Assembly (NCBI GenBank): GCA_929200535.1 | Contig: CAKMZV010000012.1 | Span: 1 to 54,866 of the forward strand | DNA: 54,866 nt | From: an uncultured Gammaproteobacteria bacterium | Lineage (GTDB): Bacteria; Pseudomonadota; Gammaproteobacteria; CAKMZV01 | Reading direction: 5' to 3' | Translations under genes and position numbers: made by a program | The notes under the pieces: generated by a model | Told to the model about the DNA's origin: nothing | Databases searched by the model: none | Seen by the model: only the letters and a program-made list of their open reading frames with translations | Part shown: piece after piece, positions 1 to 9,299 of the stretch | Layout of the letters: the number at the start of each line of letters is the position of its first letter | Numbering within the stretch: position 1 is the stretch's first letter

Positions 1-121
1 AAAAATTGTTCTGACTGAGGCGTGAAACGCAGCCAATACGTCCGTCTTCGCAAGTTTCACAACGAAAATCAGGGCAATTTTTTGCTTTTTTACTTGTCAT
101 ATCTTTTGTGCAAAGGTCTCA
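1..121. repeat. GAGACC element, copy A (cut by window edge, internally deleted)
   Basis: This matches the 228-bp element at 19271-19498 in the same orientation, and its right end reads CTTTTGTGCAAAGGTCTC. Compared with that copy it lacks roughly 75-80 bp of the middle, the part that carries TACTCT...AGAGTA. Its left end lies outside the window. It stops about 5 bp beyond the bioC stop codon, so it sits directly at the 3' end of that gene. No ORF is present, so it is non-autonomous. Confidence 0.75.
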
Positions 122-126
122 CAACG

Positions 127-981
127 CTATTTTTTTAACTCACTAAGTGGTATTTCATAGGGTTGTGGATATTTCGCTGGAGGCGGTGGCGAATTAAAAC
201 AATGTGCATTAATAATTTCCCACGTTAATGGATATTTGCCATTCTCTTGACGAGGGTAATTATTTTTCATTTTATTCCAAGTATTTTTTGTACTGAGTCC
301 TTTATTTTTATTAGGATGGGTTAAAGTGGAGCCAATACCTTTAAGGTCCTCAATAAGAGTCTCTATTTTAGAATAGTTTATTGTTAATTTATCCCTATCT
401 ACTACAGGGTGAGAAAATCCTAAGCGCATTAAAAAATCTCCTATATCGTGCATATCAACAAAGGTGTTTGTATATTGCTTATACGGGTCTGTTTTAAACC
501 ATGCTTCTTTCCATTCGTAAAGTGTATCAACACCATAGGTAGTAAATATAAATAGCCCATTTTCTTTGAGAATACGCTTACTTTCCTTAAGTAACTGATT
601 TAGTTCTAAAGACCAATGAAGCACAGCATTTGAAATAATAACTTCAGTGCTATTATCTTGCAAAGGGAGTTTATGGGCATCAGCAACAATTGGATAAATT
701 TTAATTTTATCAGCATATTCTTTGTTAGACAGCATTTGTTCCGCAAAATCTAAGCTAAATATATTGGCTTGTGGATATAGCTCAGTTAGTGCTTGACTAA
801 GTTCGCCTTTACCGCACCCTAAATCAAGAATATTTTTTGGATTAATATTAAAAAAACTTAAACGTTCAAGTAAATTTTCTGCCATTTTTTGCTGTGCAAT
901 GGCATATTTTTTATAGTTATTTGCACTCTTATTAAACCGTTTTATAAGTTTTTTTTGGAGATGATTTGTGTTTGTACCCAT
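127..981 (-). CDS. bioC: malonyl-[acyl-carrier protein] O-methyltransferase BioC
   Basis: BioC methylates malonyl-ACP from S-adenosylmethionine, which disguises it as a fatty-acid primer for the first stage of biotin synthesis in the cytosol. The 284-residue protein begins with the K-x-x-I/L-K-x-x-F-N-x-x-A pattern usual for BioC. A class I methyltransferase SAM site follows (ILDLGCGKGELSQAL, about residues 51-65), then a post-I acidic stretch and ISNAVLHWSLELNQLL near residues 115-130, matching the BioC HWxxD region with Ser-Leu after Trp. It is the last gene of a minus-strand run rsfS-yhdP-bioC, with a 24-bp gap from the gene before it. The other bio genes are not in the window. A GAGACC repeat element lies immediately downstream of the stop. 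Confidence 0.88.
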   Translation of the reverse strand: MGTNTNHLQKKLIKRFNKSANNYKKYAIAQQKMAENLLERLSFFNINPKNILDLGCGKGELSQALTELYPQANIFSLDFAEQMLSNKEYADKIKIYPIVADAHKLPLQDNSTEVIISNAVLHWSLELNQLLKESKRILKENGLFIFTTYGVDTLYEWKEAWFKTDPYKQYTNTFVDMHDIGDFLMRLGFSHPVVDRDKLTINYSKIETLIEDLKGIGSTLTHPNKNKGLSTKNTWNKMKNNYPRQENGKYPLTWEIINAHCFNSPPPPAKYPQPYEIPLSELKK

Positions 982-1005
982 TGGGCATATTTGCTTTAAG
1001 TTAAC

Positions 1006-4000
1006 TTATTCATTTTCTTCTTTAATGAATTCTGCATTATCAATATCTCCTTTGATTTTCACATTATAGGTAAGCAAATAATCATCAAGATTGAAGAACC
1101 TTAATATTTCTGAAGAACCAGCAAGAATTAAGCCGGCAATTGGACCACCAAAAAGAGTGGTTAAGGTAACTGCTGTTGGAATGAGCTCAGGTTTTACATT
1201 TGCTACTAAATCATATATATTTTGTATAGAATCAACTGTGCCTTTAAGTTTAACGACTGCAAGTGATGAGTCAACTCTTAATCTTTTTATATCAAGAATA
1301 CCATTGTCAATACCTGCGTTGAACTCAATTTTTTCAAAACTCATACCTTGTTTTTCAAACTCTTCTTTTTTTGTACGAAGTTCTTTACTATCTTGCAATC
1401 GCTCTAACAATATTTTAAAGTTAAGTAGAGATAAAATTCGCCCTAAACCAGGTTCCATTCCTTTGAAAGCTCCAAGTCCAAATTCAGCTTCTATATTTCC
1501 TATAACATTGTTTTTTGTGATGCACCAAGGGGCACCTTTCCAATTTAAGTTACCATTAATGGCAACATCTTGAGCAAGGTAGTTTGGATAATCAAACTTT
1601 AAACTTGTCAGAAATTCTTGTAAAGACTTTGATTTGAGGTTGAAATCAACTTGAGTCTTTGTTTTGTACTTTATTTTTTCAGATAGTGGTAAGGGGTGAA
1701 TTAAGTTTGAAAGCGTGAGTATAGTATTGGGGTTTGTAATTTGCATTTCATCTAATTTCAATACACTGTTATCTAAAGAGCCTTTTGCTATAACAGTGCT
1801 TGGTATTGCATTTGACTCACCATAAATGAGTTCAGAAATATTCAGGTAGATTCTTGGATATTTTTTACTGCCAAGATCTACAAAGAAGCATTTTTTCACA
1901 TCATTATAAAGCGGAGAAAGGACAGTTGTTATTGTTGACGTTTTTTCTGTATTTGTTGTTGCTGGTATTAATAATTTATCAATATTTATGTCTAATAATT
2001 TGTCTTCTACATAATACGCTTTCATATTGCTTTCTGTAGAAGCAAAATTAATTAACCAACGCTTCTTTTTTTCTTGTGTGAATAGCTTAACATCGGTAAA
2101 AATATATTTTCTCCATTTAACTTTATCCGCTTTAACAGAAATGCTTGGAAAAACAAGTTCAGGCATAGGGAGGTCGTTCTTTTCATCAAAATATTTTCCT
2201 AAAGCAAACCATTCTTCCAAGTCAATTTCTGGCAAATCAATACCTATATACCCGCCTTTTTCAATTTTTTTAATCTTTGCTTTACCAATGGCAATAGCAA
2301 AAGGCTCAATGAGATTTTTTTTAGAATCATAAGTTGCTTTGATTTTTTGCTTATCAAAAGTAATATCAAAATCTAACAGCGTTCCGTTTTGGATAATATT
2401 TGCTTCAAAGAGTTTTTTTTCACCACTTTCTTTTTTGAAAACAGAAGGTAAATTTAGAGTTAAATTTTGCAACTCACTACGTATTGAAAATACGGACTTA
2501 TATGCTTCTCCTTCCACTTTAATATTAGGTAATTTAATTTCCCCCTCAAGCATAACATTTCCTTGAGCAAAATCTATAAAATTTTCTGCTTTTTTAAGGT
2601 TTATTGAATAAAGTATGTGTTGTTTTTCAGAGGGGGTTTGTGGTTTTAAAGCACGCAAAATAACTGGAGAATCATCAGATACAAGCCCGGTCATTGTGCT
2701 AGTATAAATAGAGTCATTATCAATATAAATTTTGCCTCGAGCTTGTTCTATCTCCCAGCCGTCATATTCGATTGTTGCACCTTCAACATTTAAGGTTAGA
2801 TCTAAATTAAAAGAGCTATCGCTTTCAGTAGTTTCCGTAAGTGGCAGCTTGAGTTTTAAATCACCTGTGATAGCTCCTTTTATATTTAAGGCGGTTAATA
2901 TTTCTTCTAAATTAGTTATTTGGGGAATAGGAGATAGTCGCACAAAATTAATAGCTTGATTATGTTGTGTTTTTAACTTCCCATTTAGAGTTAGGTATTT
3001 CTCATCATTTTTATTATCAGGCTTTATTGATAAGGCAATTTTTTCTAATGTTGCTTCACTTCTCACTGCAACAGCTTTTTCTGCATTAAGCGAAATTGAA
3101 TTATTTTTATATGAAATATTAATATCTTCAAGTTTTAAAGTTGGCCAATTATCATGAGGAATAAGTGTAATGTGTTTTAATAATAAAGATAAATTTACGT
3201 CACTCTCAGAATTTTTTTGTGTTAAGAGATTTGAGAGTTTATACTTGCAATGAAACGTTAGTTTAGTAACTTCCCCTGATAAAACATTATTAGATAACCA
3301 ATCAGTGGCAAAATTGTTTTCAGGAATTTTACTAAGAATATTTTGCAACATTGATACTGAAGAATTTTCTAACTGCATTGTAAACTCAACATTTTTCTTT
3401 TTTTGTTCTTTGGGGTTGTATTTTGCCCGAATGGAGACTTTTTCTTGGGCAATTAAAAAAGAACCCTTGGAGATGGAAATTTCATTAATATTTCTTATGT
3501 CACCCCCAAAATCCACTTCTAAATTCAATTCCTCTAAAGTGATACGATCATCTTTGTTATGTGGCTTTAACATAATATCAACTTTAGGGATAGATATAAG
3601 TAGTTTTTGTTGATTTTTTTTATGCAAGAAATGGATTGAGAGATTGCTTACTTTTGGAATAATAGGATTATCAAAAATCAACTCTATATCGGGAATTGCT
3701 ATCTGTAAGTTTTCAAGAATATCGTCTTTATAGTTGTATTTAATGTTGAAAGTGATCGCTTTCCCCTGTATTTTTTGTATCTTCAATTTTGAACTTAAAG
3801 AGGGGAACAAGAATTGCAAAAGAGTAAGTTGAAAATCAGAACTTGATGCATTTAAGGTGCGTTGAGGAAAATTAAGGCGTATGAAAAGGTCACCGAAGTC
3901 TGCTTTATCAAGGCGTGAATTTGATAGATTTAGAGTGATAATAGGTTCATTTTTCTCAACCAGCAAATGAGCTTTTATTTTTGAAGTAAAACGTTTCTCA

Positions 4001-4926
4001 TTTTTTGTTTTCCCTTTTACTGAGGCATCAACTGTAATCGCCTTTATTTGGTACGGGTCAATATCTATATTCCCCTTAACCTCAACTTGAACTAACGTAT
4101 TGAAATTGGTGGGTATTTTAGTTTTTAATGCGTTTATTTCTCCATAAAATTTCCAATGTCCAATATCCTCAATGGGTAAAGAACGACTTTGAGTCATATG
4201 TACTATAACCCCTTGATATTTTGAGTCTTCGTGAATAATTTCCTTAGTGTGAAAACTCAATTTTCTTTCATTATTACTAACTGAATCATAAGTTATTTGT
4301 GTAGTATTAAAAAGAACATCATTAGGCGTGGTAATGAAGGCATTATAGATATTGATAAGTATTGGACTACGAAACAATGCAAAACTGATTACCTCTATTC
4401 CAAAATAATTTAAAAAGTCATTGCTATAAGGCACGCTCCTAATTAAATTTAAAGAATCTTGAAGAGCATCATCTTCTTGTGCTATTTTGGATTCTTGCTT
4501 AGCTTTGGGTAAGTTATCTTTGAGTAGTAAGGTTCCTAAAGTATATAGTTTGGCATTAACATTTTTAACGGTGAATATAGAAACGTTATTATCTTTTTCC
4601 GTATTAAAAAATTCTTCTAAAAAGAAAAGAGAGGCCTCTAAAGAATCTAAAGATATATTGACATGCCTATTGGTAATAGAGAGTTTTTTGGCATTTATCT
4701 TCCAATTATTAAAATTTCTGTCATAGGTAAAATTATCATAAGTGATTTTTGTACCAAATCTCTTATCCATATAAGAAATAAAGGAACCAGTTTCAATAGC
4801 TTGCTTTATTTCTTGATCAAAAATTCTTATTGCAATCATTACAATAAGCACAATTGATAAAACTGCCATTGAGACAATAAGCAGAATTTTTATAATAAGA
4901 GCCAGGACCTTAGAACTAAGGGGCAT
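1006..4926 (-). CDS. yhdP: YhdP-like AsmA-family inner-membrane/periplasmic protein
   Basis: This 1306-residue protein has one N-terminal membrane segment (about residues 9-33) followed by a very long beta-rich region. The length and layout are those of YhdP (about 1270 residues in E. coli), an AsmA-like bridge protein implicated in phospholipid transport between inner and outer membranes. The C-terminal part, with ALGLG-like LGAFKGMEPGLGRILSLLNF near residues 1135-1155 and a final Leu-Gly-Pro-rich hydrophobic stretch (TLFGGPIAGLILAGSSE), resembles the conserved YhdP/DUF3971 terminus. It lies 22 bp after rsfS and 24 bp before bioC on the same strand, so the three are probably cotranscribed. 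Sequence in the middle is highly divergent, as is usual for this family. Family assignment is firm; function is by homology. Confidence 0.82.
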   Translation of the reverse strand: MPLSSKVLALIIKILLIVSMAVLSIVLIVMIAIRIFDQEIKQAIETGSFISYMDKRFGTKITYDNFTYDRNFNNWKINAKKLSITNRHVNISLDSLEASLFFLEEFFNTEKDNNVSIFTVKNVNAKLYTLGTLLLKDNLPKAKQESKIAQEDDALQDSLNLIRSVPYSNDFLNYFGIEVISFALFRSPILINIYNAFITTPNDVLFNTTQITYDSVSNNERKLSFHTKEIIHEDSKYQGVIVHMTQSRSLPIEDIGHWKFYGEINALKTKIPTNFNTLVQVEVKGNIDIDPYQIKAITVDASVKGKTKNEKRFTSKIKAHLLVEKNEPIITLNLSNSRLDKADFGDLFIRLNFPQRTLNASSSDFQLTLLQFLFPSLSSKLKIQKIQGKAITFNIKYNYKDDILENLQIAIPDIELIFDNPIIPKVSNLSIHFLHKKNQQKLLISIPKVDIMLKPHNKDDRITLEELNLEVDFGGDIRNINEISISKGSFLIAQEKVSIRAKYNPKEQKKKNVEFTMQLENSSVSMLQNILSKIPENNFATDWLSNNVLSGEVTKLTFHCKYKLSNLLTQKNSESDVNLSLLLKHITLIPHDNWPTLKLEDINISYKNNSISLNAEKAVAVRSEATLEKIALSIKPDNKNDEKYLTLNGKLKTQHNQAINFVRLSPIPQITNLEEILTALNIKGAITGDLKLKLPLTETTESDSSFNLDLTLNVEGATIEYDGWEIEQARGKIYIDNDSIYTSTMTGLVSDDSPVILRALKPQTPSEKQHILYSINLKKAENFIDFAQGNVMLEGEIKLPNIKVEGEAYKSVFSIRSELQNLTLNLPSVFKKESGEKKLFEANIIQNGTLLDFDITFDKQKIKATYDSKKNLIEPFAIAIGKAKIKKIEKGGYIGIDLPEIDLEEWFALGKYFDEKNDLPMPELVFPSISVKADKVKWRKYIFTDVKLFTQEKKKRWLINFASTESNMKAYYVEDKLLDINIDKLLIPATTNTEKTSTITTVLSPLYNDVKKCFFVDLGSKKYPRIYLNISELIYGESNAIPSTVIAKGSLDNSVLKLDEMQITNPNTILTLSNLIHPLPLSEKIKYKTKTQVDFNLKSKSLQEFLTSLKFDYPNYLAQDVAINGNLNWKGAPWCITKNNVIGNIEAEFGLGAFKGMEPGLGRILSLLNFKILLERLQDSKELRTKKEEFEKQGMSFEKIEFNAGIDNGILDIKRLRVDSSLAVVKLKGTVDSIQNIYDLVANVKPELIPTAVTLTTLFGGPIAGLILAGSSEILRFFNLDDYLLTYNVKIKGDIDNAEFIKEENE

Positions 4927-4948
4927 TATAGGAGTGTGATAATAGCAT

Positions 4949-5263
4949 TTACTGTAATTCGTTATGCCATAATTTTTCTAAAGCGTATAAAGCACGAGCA
5001 TCTTCTTGCATGATATGTACAACGACATCAATAAAATCAACAATAATCCATTCGCCAATTTCTTTTCCTTCAATTAGAGGAGAGAGGCTGCCCAGTTGTT
5101 TTTGTTCTTCACATAAATGCTCTGCTAACGCCTGAACATGACGCTTTGAAGTTCCTGTGCATATAATCATATAGTCAGTAAACTGACAACTCTCTTTAAC
5201 ATTAAGAGAAGTAATTGTATTTGCTTTATGTTTGTCTAAACAATTTATGATGTTCTCAATCAC
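4949..5263 (-). CDS. rsfS: ribosome silencing factor RsfS
   Basis: RsfS binds ribosomal protein uL14 on the 50S subunit and blocks joining with 30S under nutrient limitation. The 104-residue protein covers the whole family: an N-terminal helix, the FTDYMIICTGTSKRHVQALA segment (residues 28-47) and the C-terminal WIIVDFIDVVVHIM strand-helix, then EDARALYALEKLW. The apparent start is GTG at 5263, since no in-frame ATG lies upstream. In many gammaproteobacteria rsfS sits with nadD and rlmH; here it precedes a yhdP-like gene and bioC instead. Confidence 0.9.
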   Translation of the reverse strand: MIENIINCLDKHKANTITSLNVKESCQFTDYMIICTGTSKRHVQALAEHLCEEQKQLGSLSPLIEGKEIGEWIIVDFIDVVVHIMQEDARALYALEKLWHNELQ

Positions 5264-5473
5264 TTTTTTATGCGCAGAAATATGTTTTTCTTTCTAAAAA
5301 ATTTTGAATCAGTTTTCTCATTACATAAAATTATACTTTGTAATCCTATGTTAATTTTTCTTACTTGATTATGACAAAATTTTCTATCAAGGTCTCTCTC
5401 TTTGAACGATAATCTACTGTTATAATTAACTCTGAGATTGTGTTTCTTATGCGATTTATATTTTTACGAAGTT
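5264..5473. other. intergenic region between divergent rsfS and tRNA-Val
   Basis: No gene is visible in this 210-bp AT-rich stretch. A perfect TATAAT at 5421-5426 lies about 48 bp before tRNA-Val and could be the -10 of the tRNA operon, but no good -35 hexamer stands at normal spacing. It presumably also holds the rsfS promoter on the other strand. Confidence 0.35.
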
Positions 5474-5549
5474 GGGTGCTTAGCTCAGTTGGGAGAGCAC
5501 CGCCCTTACAAGGCGGGGGTCACAGGTTCAAGCCCTGTAGCACCCACCA
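5474..5549 (+). tRNA. tRNA-Val (anticodon UAC)
   Basis: A complete cloverleaf can be drawn. The acceptor stem is GGGTGCT/AGCACCC, the D arm contains TAGCTCAGTTGGGAGAGCA, the anticodon arm is CCGCCCTTACAAGGCGG with anticodon TAC, and the T arm contains GGTTCAAGCC. The discriminator is A and CCA is encoded. The tRNA decodes GUA and probably GUG valine codons. It is followed 72 bp later by tRNA-Asp, probably in one transcript. Confidence 0.97.
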
Positions 5550-5621
5550 CATTTTTAGATGATTTTGTATTAACTGAACGCAAGCATTTTTCTAAAGTCA
5601 CTTTATCTTTGTAAATAAATC

Positions 5622-5698
5622 GGAGCGGTAGTTCAGTTGGTTAGAATACCGGCCTGTCACGCCGGGGGTCGCGGGTTCGAGTCCCGTCCGCTCCGCCA
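5622..5698 (+). tRNA. tRNA-Asp (anticodon GUC)
   Basis: A complete cloverleaf is present. The acceptor stem is GGAGCGG/CCGCTCC, the D arm contains TAGTTCAGTTGGTTAGAATA, the anticodon stem-loop is CCGGCCTGTCACGCCGG with anticodon GTC, and the T arm contains GGGTTCGAGTCCC. The discriminator is G and CCA is encoded. The Val-Asp tRNA pair is common in gammaproteobacteria. Confidence 0.97.
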
Positions 5699-5969
5699 TT
5701 TTTTGACTTTTTAGTGTTTTCTAAGTGATTAGATCAAAATTGCATAAATAAAAAAACGCACTGGCTTTTGTTATCAAACGCATAGAACAATAGCTGGCTA
5801 AATTTGGTATCTTTGCCGTCGCTTTAATGCACAATCCTTAACGTAGAAGGTTTTCGATATATTAACAACAAATAATATTGTTTATTCTTTACATATCGAT
5901 GTGATTTGAGCATTCCCTCCTAAAAAATCGTAATAAAATTCTCAACGAGGATAGCCACATAAAATTAGT
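5699..5969. other. leader region upstream of the Calvin-cycle gene cluster
   Basis: No gene is visible in these 271 bp. The tRNA is followed by T-rich sequence without a clear hairpin. The promoter of the tkt cluster should lie here. A weak candidate is TTGAGC at 5906-5911 with TAATAA at 5931-5936 (19-bp spacer). A GAGGA motif at 5946-5950 lies about 20 bp before the tkt ATG. I saw no convincing CbbR (LysR-type) inverted repeat. Confidence 0.3.
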
Positions 5970-7967
5970 ATGTCTGAGAGTTTAAATAAAAAAATGGCAG
6001 ACTGTATTCGTATCCTTTCTATGGATGCGGTGCAGCAAGCTAATTCAGGACATCCTGGCTTACCAATGGGTATGGCGGATGTTACCACCGTTCTTTATAG
6101 CAAATTCATAAATCACTACCCCTTAGATCCCGAATGGGTTAATCGTGATCGTTTTGTCTTATCCGCAGGACATGGCTCGGCATTATTATATTCTTTGCTA
6201 CACCTCACAGGCTATGAAGACTTTTCATTGCAGCAATTACAACAATTTCGCCAATTAAATAGTTTGACCGCTGGACATCCAGAATATGGGCATGGGAGAG
6301 GGGTTGAAACAACCACAGGTCCCTTAGGGCAGGGCTTTGCTAATGCGGTAGGAATGGCTATTGCAGAAAAAAAACTACAGATAGAATTTGGTGAAGAGTT
6401 AATCAATCATCGTACCTACACTATTATGGGAGATGGTTGCTTAATGGAAGGAATAAGCTATGAAGCCGCTGCTCTTGCAGGGCATTATAAACTAAATAAA
6501 TTAATTGCTTTATGGGATGACAATCAAATTACGATTGATGGCAGCGTTTCTCTTTCAAGTTCTGAAAATATATTGATGCGTTTTGAGGCAGCAGGTTGGC
6601 AGGTTTTAAGTTGTGATGGACATAATTTTCAAGAAATTGAAAAGGCAATCACAACGGCTCAACAATCAACGGATAAACCGGTATTTATTGCGTGTAAAAC
6701 CATTATCGGCAAAGGCTCTCCAAATAAAGCGGGAACCTCAGCTACTCACGGGGCTCCATTGGGAAATGAGGAAATTGCACTCACTCGCCAAAACCTCGGT
6801 TGGGAAAGTCAAGTTCCTTTTGAAATTCCACCGGAGTTGATGGATGAATGGCATAAAGTCGGTCAGCGTTCATTTGAGGATTATCAACAATGGAAGCAAA
6901 TATATAATGCACACTCTCAAAAAGAAGAATTTGCACGACGTATATCAGGAAAATTATCGCATGAAGCTGATGCGGTTTTTCAACAAATAAAAAAACAAAT
7001 TTCCACCGAAAAACCGAAGATGGCAACACGTCAATCTTCGCAATACGTACTCAATCATATCCTGCCAAAAATGCCAGAATTATTGGGTGGTTCAGCGGAT
7101 TTAACGGGTTCAAACTTAACCCGTGGTAGCGAACAAGTTAATTTTGTTGAGGATGTGCGTGGCTCCTATATTCATTATGGCATTCGTGAACATTCAATGG
7201 CAGCTATAATGAACGGTATTGCTTTACATGGTGGTTATACTCCTTATGGGGGAACCTTTTTAGTTTTTTCAGATTATTGTCGTCCAGCAATGAGATTAGC
7301 TGCACTGATGAATGTCCGTGTTATTTATGTGATGACACATGACTCTATTGGCGTAGGGGAAGATGGTCCCACCCACCAACCAGTTGAAACAATGACTGCC
7401 TTGCGTTGCATTCCTAATTTATTGGTGTTTCGCCCTTGTGATACGATTGAAACAGCTGAGTGCTGGCAGTTATCCTTACAAAATCAAGGCAGTAAGGCGA
7501 GTGTATTAGCCTTAAGTCGCCAAGGCTTACCCACCTTGCGTTCGGATGCTACAGAACAAAATTCGTGTCGTTATGGAGGCTATATATTGAGATATGAGCA
7601 AACAACTAATCAAAAACTACACGCAACCATTCTTGCCTCTGGTTCTGAGGTAAGTAACGCAGTAGAGGCTCAAGAAGAATTACAGAAAAAAGGGCTTAAT
7701 ATACGAGTGGTTTCTGTGCCTTGCATTGATTTATTTTCGGCTCAGACCTCTAAATATCGCAAAGAGGTTATAGGTGACTATGAGATTCTTGCGAGTATTG
7801 AAGCCGGTTTAACGCAAAGTTGGCAGGCATTGCGTGAGCGTCCGGACATTAGCATTGGGATTGAATCTTTTGGTGCATCCGCCCCAGGCAATCAAGTCTT
7901 TGAAAAATTTGGCATTACCACAAAAAACTTAGTTGAGCAGATTGAACAAAAACTATGCAAGAACTAA
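5970..7967 (+). CDS. tkt: transketolase
   Basis: Transketolase moves two-carbon units between sugar phosphates with thiamine diphosphate. In the Calvin cycle it makes xylulose 5-phosphate plus erythrose 4-phosphate or ribose 5-phosphate. The 665-residue length is normal. Visible motifs are the N-terminal SGHPGLPMGMAD and SAGHGSALLYSLLHL, the ThDP/metal motif GDGCLMEGISYEAAALAGHY through the Asn in DDNQITIDG, and the central pyrimidine-domain signature GIREHSMAAIMNGIALHGG followed by THDSIGVGEDGPTHQPVE. It opens a tightly packed cluster tkt-rpe-gph-pgk-prk-gap-fba, so a Calvin role (cbbT) is likely, although it would also serve the pentose phosphate pathway. The 3' end overlaps rpe by 13 bp. 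Confidence 0.97.
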   Translation: MSESLNKKMADCIRILSMDAVQQANSGHPGLPMGMADVTTVLYSKFINHYPLDPEWVNRDRFVLSAGHGSALLYSLLHLTGYEDFSLQQLQQFRQLNSLTAGHPEYGHGRGVETTTGPLGQGFANAVGMAIAEKKLQIEFGEELINHRTYTIMGDGCLMEGISYEAAALAGHYKLNKLIALWDDNQITIDGSVSLSSSENILMRFEAAGWQVLSCDGHNFQEIEKAITTAQQSTDKPVFIACKTIIGKGSPNKAGTSATHGAPLGNEEIALTRQNLGWESQVPFEIPPELMDEWHKVGQRSFEDYQQWKQIYNAHSQKEEFARRISGKLSHEADAVFQQIKKQISTEKPKMATRQSSQYVLNHILPKMPELLGGSADLTGSNLTRGSEQVNFVEDVRGSYIHYGIREHSMAAIMNGIALHGGYTPYGGTFLVFSDYCRPAMRLAALMNVRVIYVMTHDSIGVGEDGPTHQPVETMTALRCIPNLLVFRPCDTIETAECWQLSLQNQGSKASVLALSRQGLPTLRSDATEQNSCRYGGYILRYEQTTNQKLHATILASGSEVSNAVEAQEELQKKGLNIRVVSVPCIDLFSAQTSKYRKEVIGDYEILASIEAGLTQSWQALRERPDISIGIESFGASAPGNQVFEKFGITTKNLVEQIEQKLCKN

Positions 7968-8614
7968 TTATTGCCCCCTCCATCCTTTCTGCAGATTTTT
8001 CACGCCTTGACGATGAAATTATTGCCTTAGAAAAAAGCCAAGCAAATTGGATTCATATTGATGTAATGGATGGGGTTTTTGTACCATCTTTAAGTTTTGG
8101 ACTACCAGTTATTCGCTCCATTCGCCCACTTACCACCTTGCCATTTGATGTGCATTTAATGATTTCTAACGCCGAACAATACATTGAAGATTATGCCCAG
8201 GCGGGAGCGGATTCAATTACCATACATTGCGAGGCAGTACAACATTTAGATCGTGCATTACAACATATTAAAGACTGTGGAAAGAAAGCAGGCGTGGCAC
8301 TAAACCCCTCAACTTCAATTGATTTTTTACCCTGGGTGCTTGATAAATTGGATTTAATTCTTATTATGACAGTCAATCCGGGATATGCAGCACAGTCTTA
8401 CATTACCTCACAGCAAGAAAAAATTCGCAAAGTTCATTCCTTGCTGGAACAGACAGGATATAAGGATAAAATTATGATACAGGTTGATGGTGGCATTAAT
8501 AATCAAACGGCAATACTCTCTCGCCAAGCAGGTGCCAATAATTTAGTTGCTGGCTCCTATGTTTTTTCTGGAGATTATGCTGAGAAAATTAAAAATTTAA
8601 GAGTCGCCTTATAG
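7955..8614 (+). CDS. rpe: ribulose-phosphate 3-epimerase
   Basis: This TIM-barrel enzyme interconverts xylulose 5-phosphate and ribulose 5-phosphate, the step just before phosphoribulokinase. The 219 residues show the family landmarks IAPSILSADFSRL, WIHIDVMDGVFVP (metal His and catalytic Asp), PFDVHLMI, ITIHCEA and MTVNPGYAAQ, and the closing QVDGGIN with the second catalytic Asp. The start lies inside tkt (13-bp overlap), which suggests translational coupling. Only 5 bp separate its stop from gph. Confidence 0.96.
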   Translation: MQELIIAPSILSADFSRLDDEIIALEKSQANWIHIDVMDGVFVPSLSFGLPVIRSIRPLTTLPFDVHLMISNAEQYIEDYAQAGADSITIHCEAVQHLDRALQHIKDCGKKAGVALNPSTSIDFLPWVLDKLDLILIMTVNPGYAAQSYITSQQEKIRKVHSLLEQTGYKDKIMIQVDGGINNQTAILSRQAGANNLVAGSYVFSGDYAEKIKNLRVAL

Positions 8615-8619
8615 CATTT

Positions 8620-9297
8620 ATGCCACAGCCTCAAGTGCTTGAAACCATTGTCTTTGATCTTGATGGTACTTTGATTGATAGTGCCCCTGATATTGCCAAG
8701 GCAATCAATCTCTTACTCGAACATTATCAATATGAAGAAAGATTAACTGATCGACAAATTATTGTCAATGTAGGGAATGGGGCGAGGGCACTAATAAAAA
8801 AAGTGTGGAAACAGCTTAATTTGCCCACCCATACAGAAGAAGCGTTGGATGAAGCACTGCAAGAATTTCAGAGATTATATTATCCTATTTGCTCGCAATC
8901 TTCTACTTTATACGATGGTGTTTTATCAAGTATTGAGTTTTTATATCAGGCAGGATTTAAATTAGCTGTTTGTACCAATAAACCAGAAGTACACGCAAAG
9001 AAAATCTTACAAGATTATCATCTAACAAAATACTTCTCTTTTTGTTGTGGCGGAGATACTTTTTCAGTTAAGAAACCTGATCCTAAACCACTATTAGAAA
9101 CCATTAATGCCATTGGTAGCACAACGGAAAAAACGTGTTTTATTGGTGATAGCGAAGTTGATTACCAAACTGCCAGTAAAGCAAAAGTGAATTTTATTTT
9201 TTTAGATTTTGGCTACAATAATGGGTATAACCCCAACCCTGAAGAGGTTGTAATTTGTAGTCATTTTTCAGATATTTTAAAAGTAATTAATTTATAA
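8620..9297 (+). CDS. gph: phosphoglycolate phosphatase (HAD superfamily)
   Basis: This HAD hydrolase dephosphorylates 2-phosphoglycolate, the product of RuBisCO oxygenation. The 225-residue protein shows the nucleophile motif FDLDGTLIDSAPDIAKA at the start, motif II VCTNKP, the Lys of motif III in VKKPDPKPLLE, and motif IV FIGDSEVDYQTASKA. The helical cap between motifs I and II makes it a subfamily IA enzyme like Gph/CbbZ. Its place between rpe and pgk in a Calvin cluster supports the phosphoglycolate role; other HAD substrates cannot be excluded. It ends 2 bp before the pgk start. Confidence 0.9.
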   Translation: MPQPQVLETIVFDLDGTLIDSAPDIAKAINLLLEHYQYEERLTDRQIIVNVGNGARALIKKVWKQLNLPTHTEEALDEALQEFQRLYYPICSQSSTLYDGVLSSIEFLYQAGFKLAVCTNKPEVHAKKILQDYHLTKYFSFCCGGDTFSVKKPDPKPLLETINAIGSTTEKTCFIGDSEVDYQTASKAKVNFIFLDFGYNNGYNPNPEEVVICSHFSDILKVINL

Positions 9298-9299
9298 AA

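Noticed and set aside
5376-5392. Possible further GAGACC element end (ATCAAGGTCTCTC) before tRNA-Val
   Set aside because: Only the six-base end matches well; no partner end or middle block is nearby.
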